This document shows, one piece after another, positions 63,901 to 64,000 of a stretch of 64,000 nucleotides of DNA. Source of the DNA: Phytophthora sp. 'mugwort' (lineage: Eukaryota; Oomycota; Peronosporomycetes; Peronosporales; Peronosporaceae). The notes beneath the pieces were generated by a model. It was given only the letters and a program-made list of their open reading frames with translations, searched no databases and had not been told where the DNA came from. The stretch's first letter is position 1. Each line of letters starts with the position of its first letter. The translations under genes and the position numbers were made by a program. The stretch is from positions 2,914,001 through 2,978,000 of the forward strand of contig JAUCEF010000008.1 of NCBI GenBank assembly GCA_033558025.1, read 5' to 3'.

Positions 63901-64000
63901 TGACGTAAGTAGTTCAACATAATCATCTGGAAGCGATCAATGGAGGCTGACGCCGATGACTGCGACACGAGACGTCCATCGTTTGTGTCGTCTTCGATAT
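60993..64000 (-). CDS. large EF-hand protein, 5' part outside the window
   Basis: The frame is open from the right edge (IEDDTNDGRLVSQSSAS) to the stop at 60993, more than 1000 codons without intron. The codon often taken as start at 63968 is GTG, so the true start lies outside. A helix-rich protein with no signal peptide; one canonical EF-hand loop DVNGDGQLTSAEF lies in the C-terminal third after LDAFRAGDVNG. KKIQELKDAATAALNKPPDL and similar stretches are helical. Calcium binding through one loop is likely; other domains are not recognised. Conserved cysteine pairs (CEGAGCGCLKC) near the C-terminus stand out. Confidence 0.8.
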   Translation of the reverse strand, partial: IEDDTNDGRLVSQSSASASIDRFQMIMLNYLRHHNLSSAQLLQIVANTFVSMLEEKEFSQLIDNCWARFPLDGQWSKALAVVQDLGTESSAISVSSSRNSFQQVNYEYIAAIRLKMLKKLFKMLTRDEKSQWMDRLNAKYPTESYKKKIQELKDAATAALNKPPDLSDPPAHISHMETDLKLRWLETIMEYLLSETESSARLTALKQALEPFANGKMPPSPQQLKPTLASAETLLSQLSAVDRAALLATLTPSLSDKSFSENSVVDRAVSPPELGQLSFQVAANPEIQKALKELLDRRPESQVLEILQDALEDEVNTDTISESADTREDRTEELSQAASLSCRLKRRLTAVNAVAVPMEWQEYVKVGCLDVGCQTTLESEQESGDNVCPRDVPLRTLSSRQTPRTSTSLTKATPLTLNALLGKNTASTNGKNKKERYQKINSVAVPRAISGLITSWRMNTDQLIQFAKKSLANVLKIIAEAYSEMLTATRRKAQQKRVPYATPRGSGRMLTLSQIVYQSFLHSYGLPAIADMHLLAFSCAIETYRTQHLRVEYFARFCFQEVPKTVLANYLEFLECIVSDDLTGTTMMTSHSTGPSTPSSANAGGSVLGYTGNSRGMQQNTPPNASKRSRFVPRISVPDKENWWISLDRAQEIAQLCFREMRKTAVTSFCENLVTVATEGNSTAVLPRSAAVMTTVETFTSSDQVLNVDHLLQLVIAEWQLEQIRRERHLLDAFRAGDVNGDGQLTSAEFTQIVLSIDASRDLGDILLMYSDTLRRTQCEQLDAEIFLQVAREHELDRVVWQGDGDLFGVVNEVTDMEATWAHVRGFFIGTLESLARDLPCTHFLRVCEGAGCGCLKCLLDGYIGFQKMRHEFAFTQQQVHPGTLGRRNSYAGVSSQLVWARFWHLMRQLHDAAAESDGIVTPWEGITYVRDQPVSALAPRSNNRRRDSLPNFLFPDTARITAKMSQSHDPEAFDAPTIHTQFAYLLTHVSVKGETTPRSA

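Noticed and set aside
1..64000. CRISPR arrays, operons and ribosome binding sites
   Set aside because: No array of short spaced repeats found; intron-containing eukaryotic genes make prokaryotic signals irrelevant.

Overview
This looks like nuclear DNA from an oomycete, most probably Phytophthora or a close relative. The pointers are short introns (65-96 nt) with GT(A/G)-AG ends, compact housekeeping genes in both orientations, GCTCATT-type oomycete initiator/flanking promoter motifs, a wrecked Crinkler (CRN) effector with an LFLAK-type start, a mucin-like membrane protein, and SSNA1/DIP13, a protein of flagellate cells.

Region 1 (1-28.3 kb) is gene-dense. In order it holds: a 5'-nucleotidase family gene cut by the window edge; an FAD monooxygenase; a secreted subtilisin; a multi-pass membrane protein; an RmlB-type dehydratase; urocanate hydratase; a protein with a CBM9-like domain; a mucin-like protein with 216-bp repeats; a TopBP1/Dpb11-like BRCT protein; SSNA1; THOC5; a mitochondrial VOC-like protein; and a CAMK-like kinase. 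Most multi-exon models were rebuilt by joining open frames across introns. Two introns (urocanase, VOC-like) are open and in frame, so a plain ORF reading would wrongly keep them.

Region 2 (28.3-47.5 kb) is a gene-sparse island of duplication and decay. It has two copies of a RAD51-paralogue (XRCC3-like) gene about 14.6 kb apart in the same orientation, one broken and one apparently intact. Around them lie three copies of the XRCC3 upstream sequence, a broken CRN gene, relics of MULE, PiggyBac and pogo-like transposons, a Ulp1-type protease fragment, a P-loop fragment, a large DNA hairpin and a tRNA-like sequence.

Region 3 (47.5-64 kb) is gene-dense again. It holds two small unknown genes, a formate dehydrogenase, a bZIP-like gene resembling the M96 family, an EF-hand protein running off the right edge, and a cluster of four paralogues. 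These share identical intron positions, a conserved N-terminal domain, a coiled coil and, in three of four, a C1q/TNF-like C-terminal domain. I find this cluster the most interesting system in the window: its N-terminal half reads like an XRCC4/PAXX/CCDC61-type head plus coiled coil, one member has lost the C-terminal domain, and one carries a single in-frame stop. The fold assignments are inference from sequence pattern and need structure prediction.
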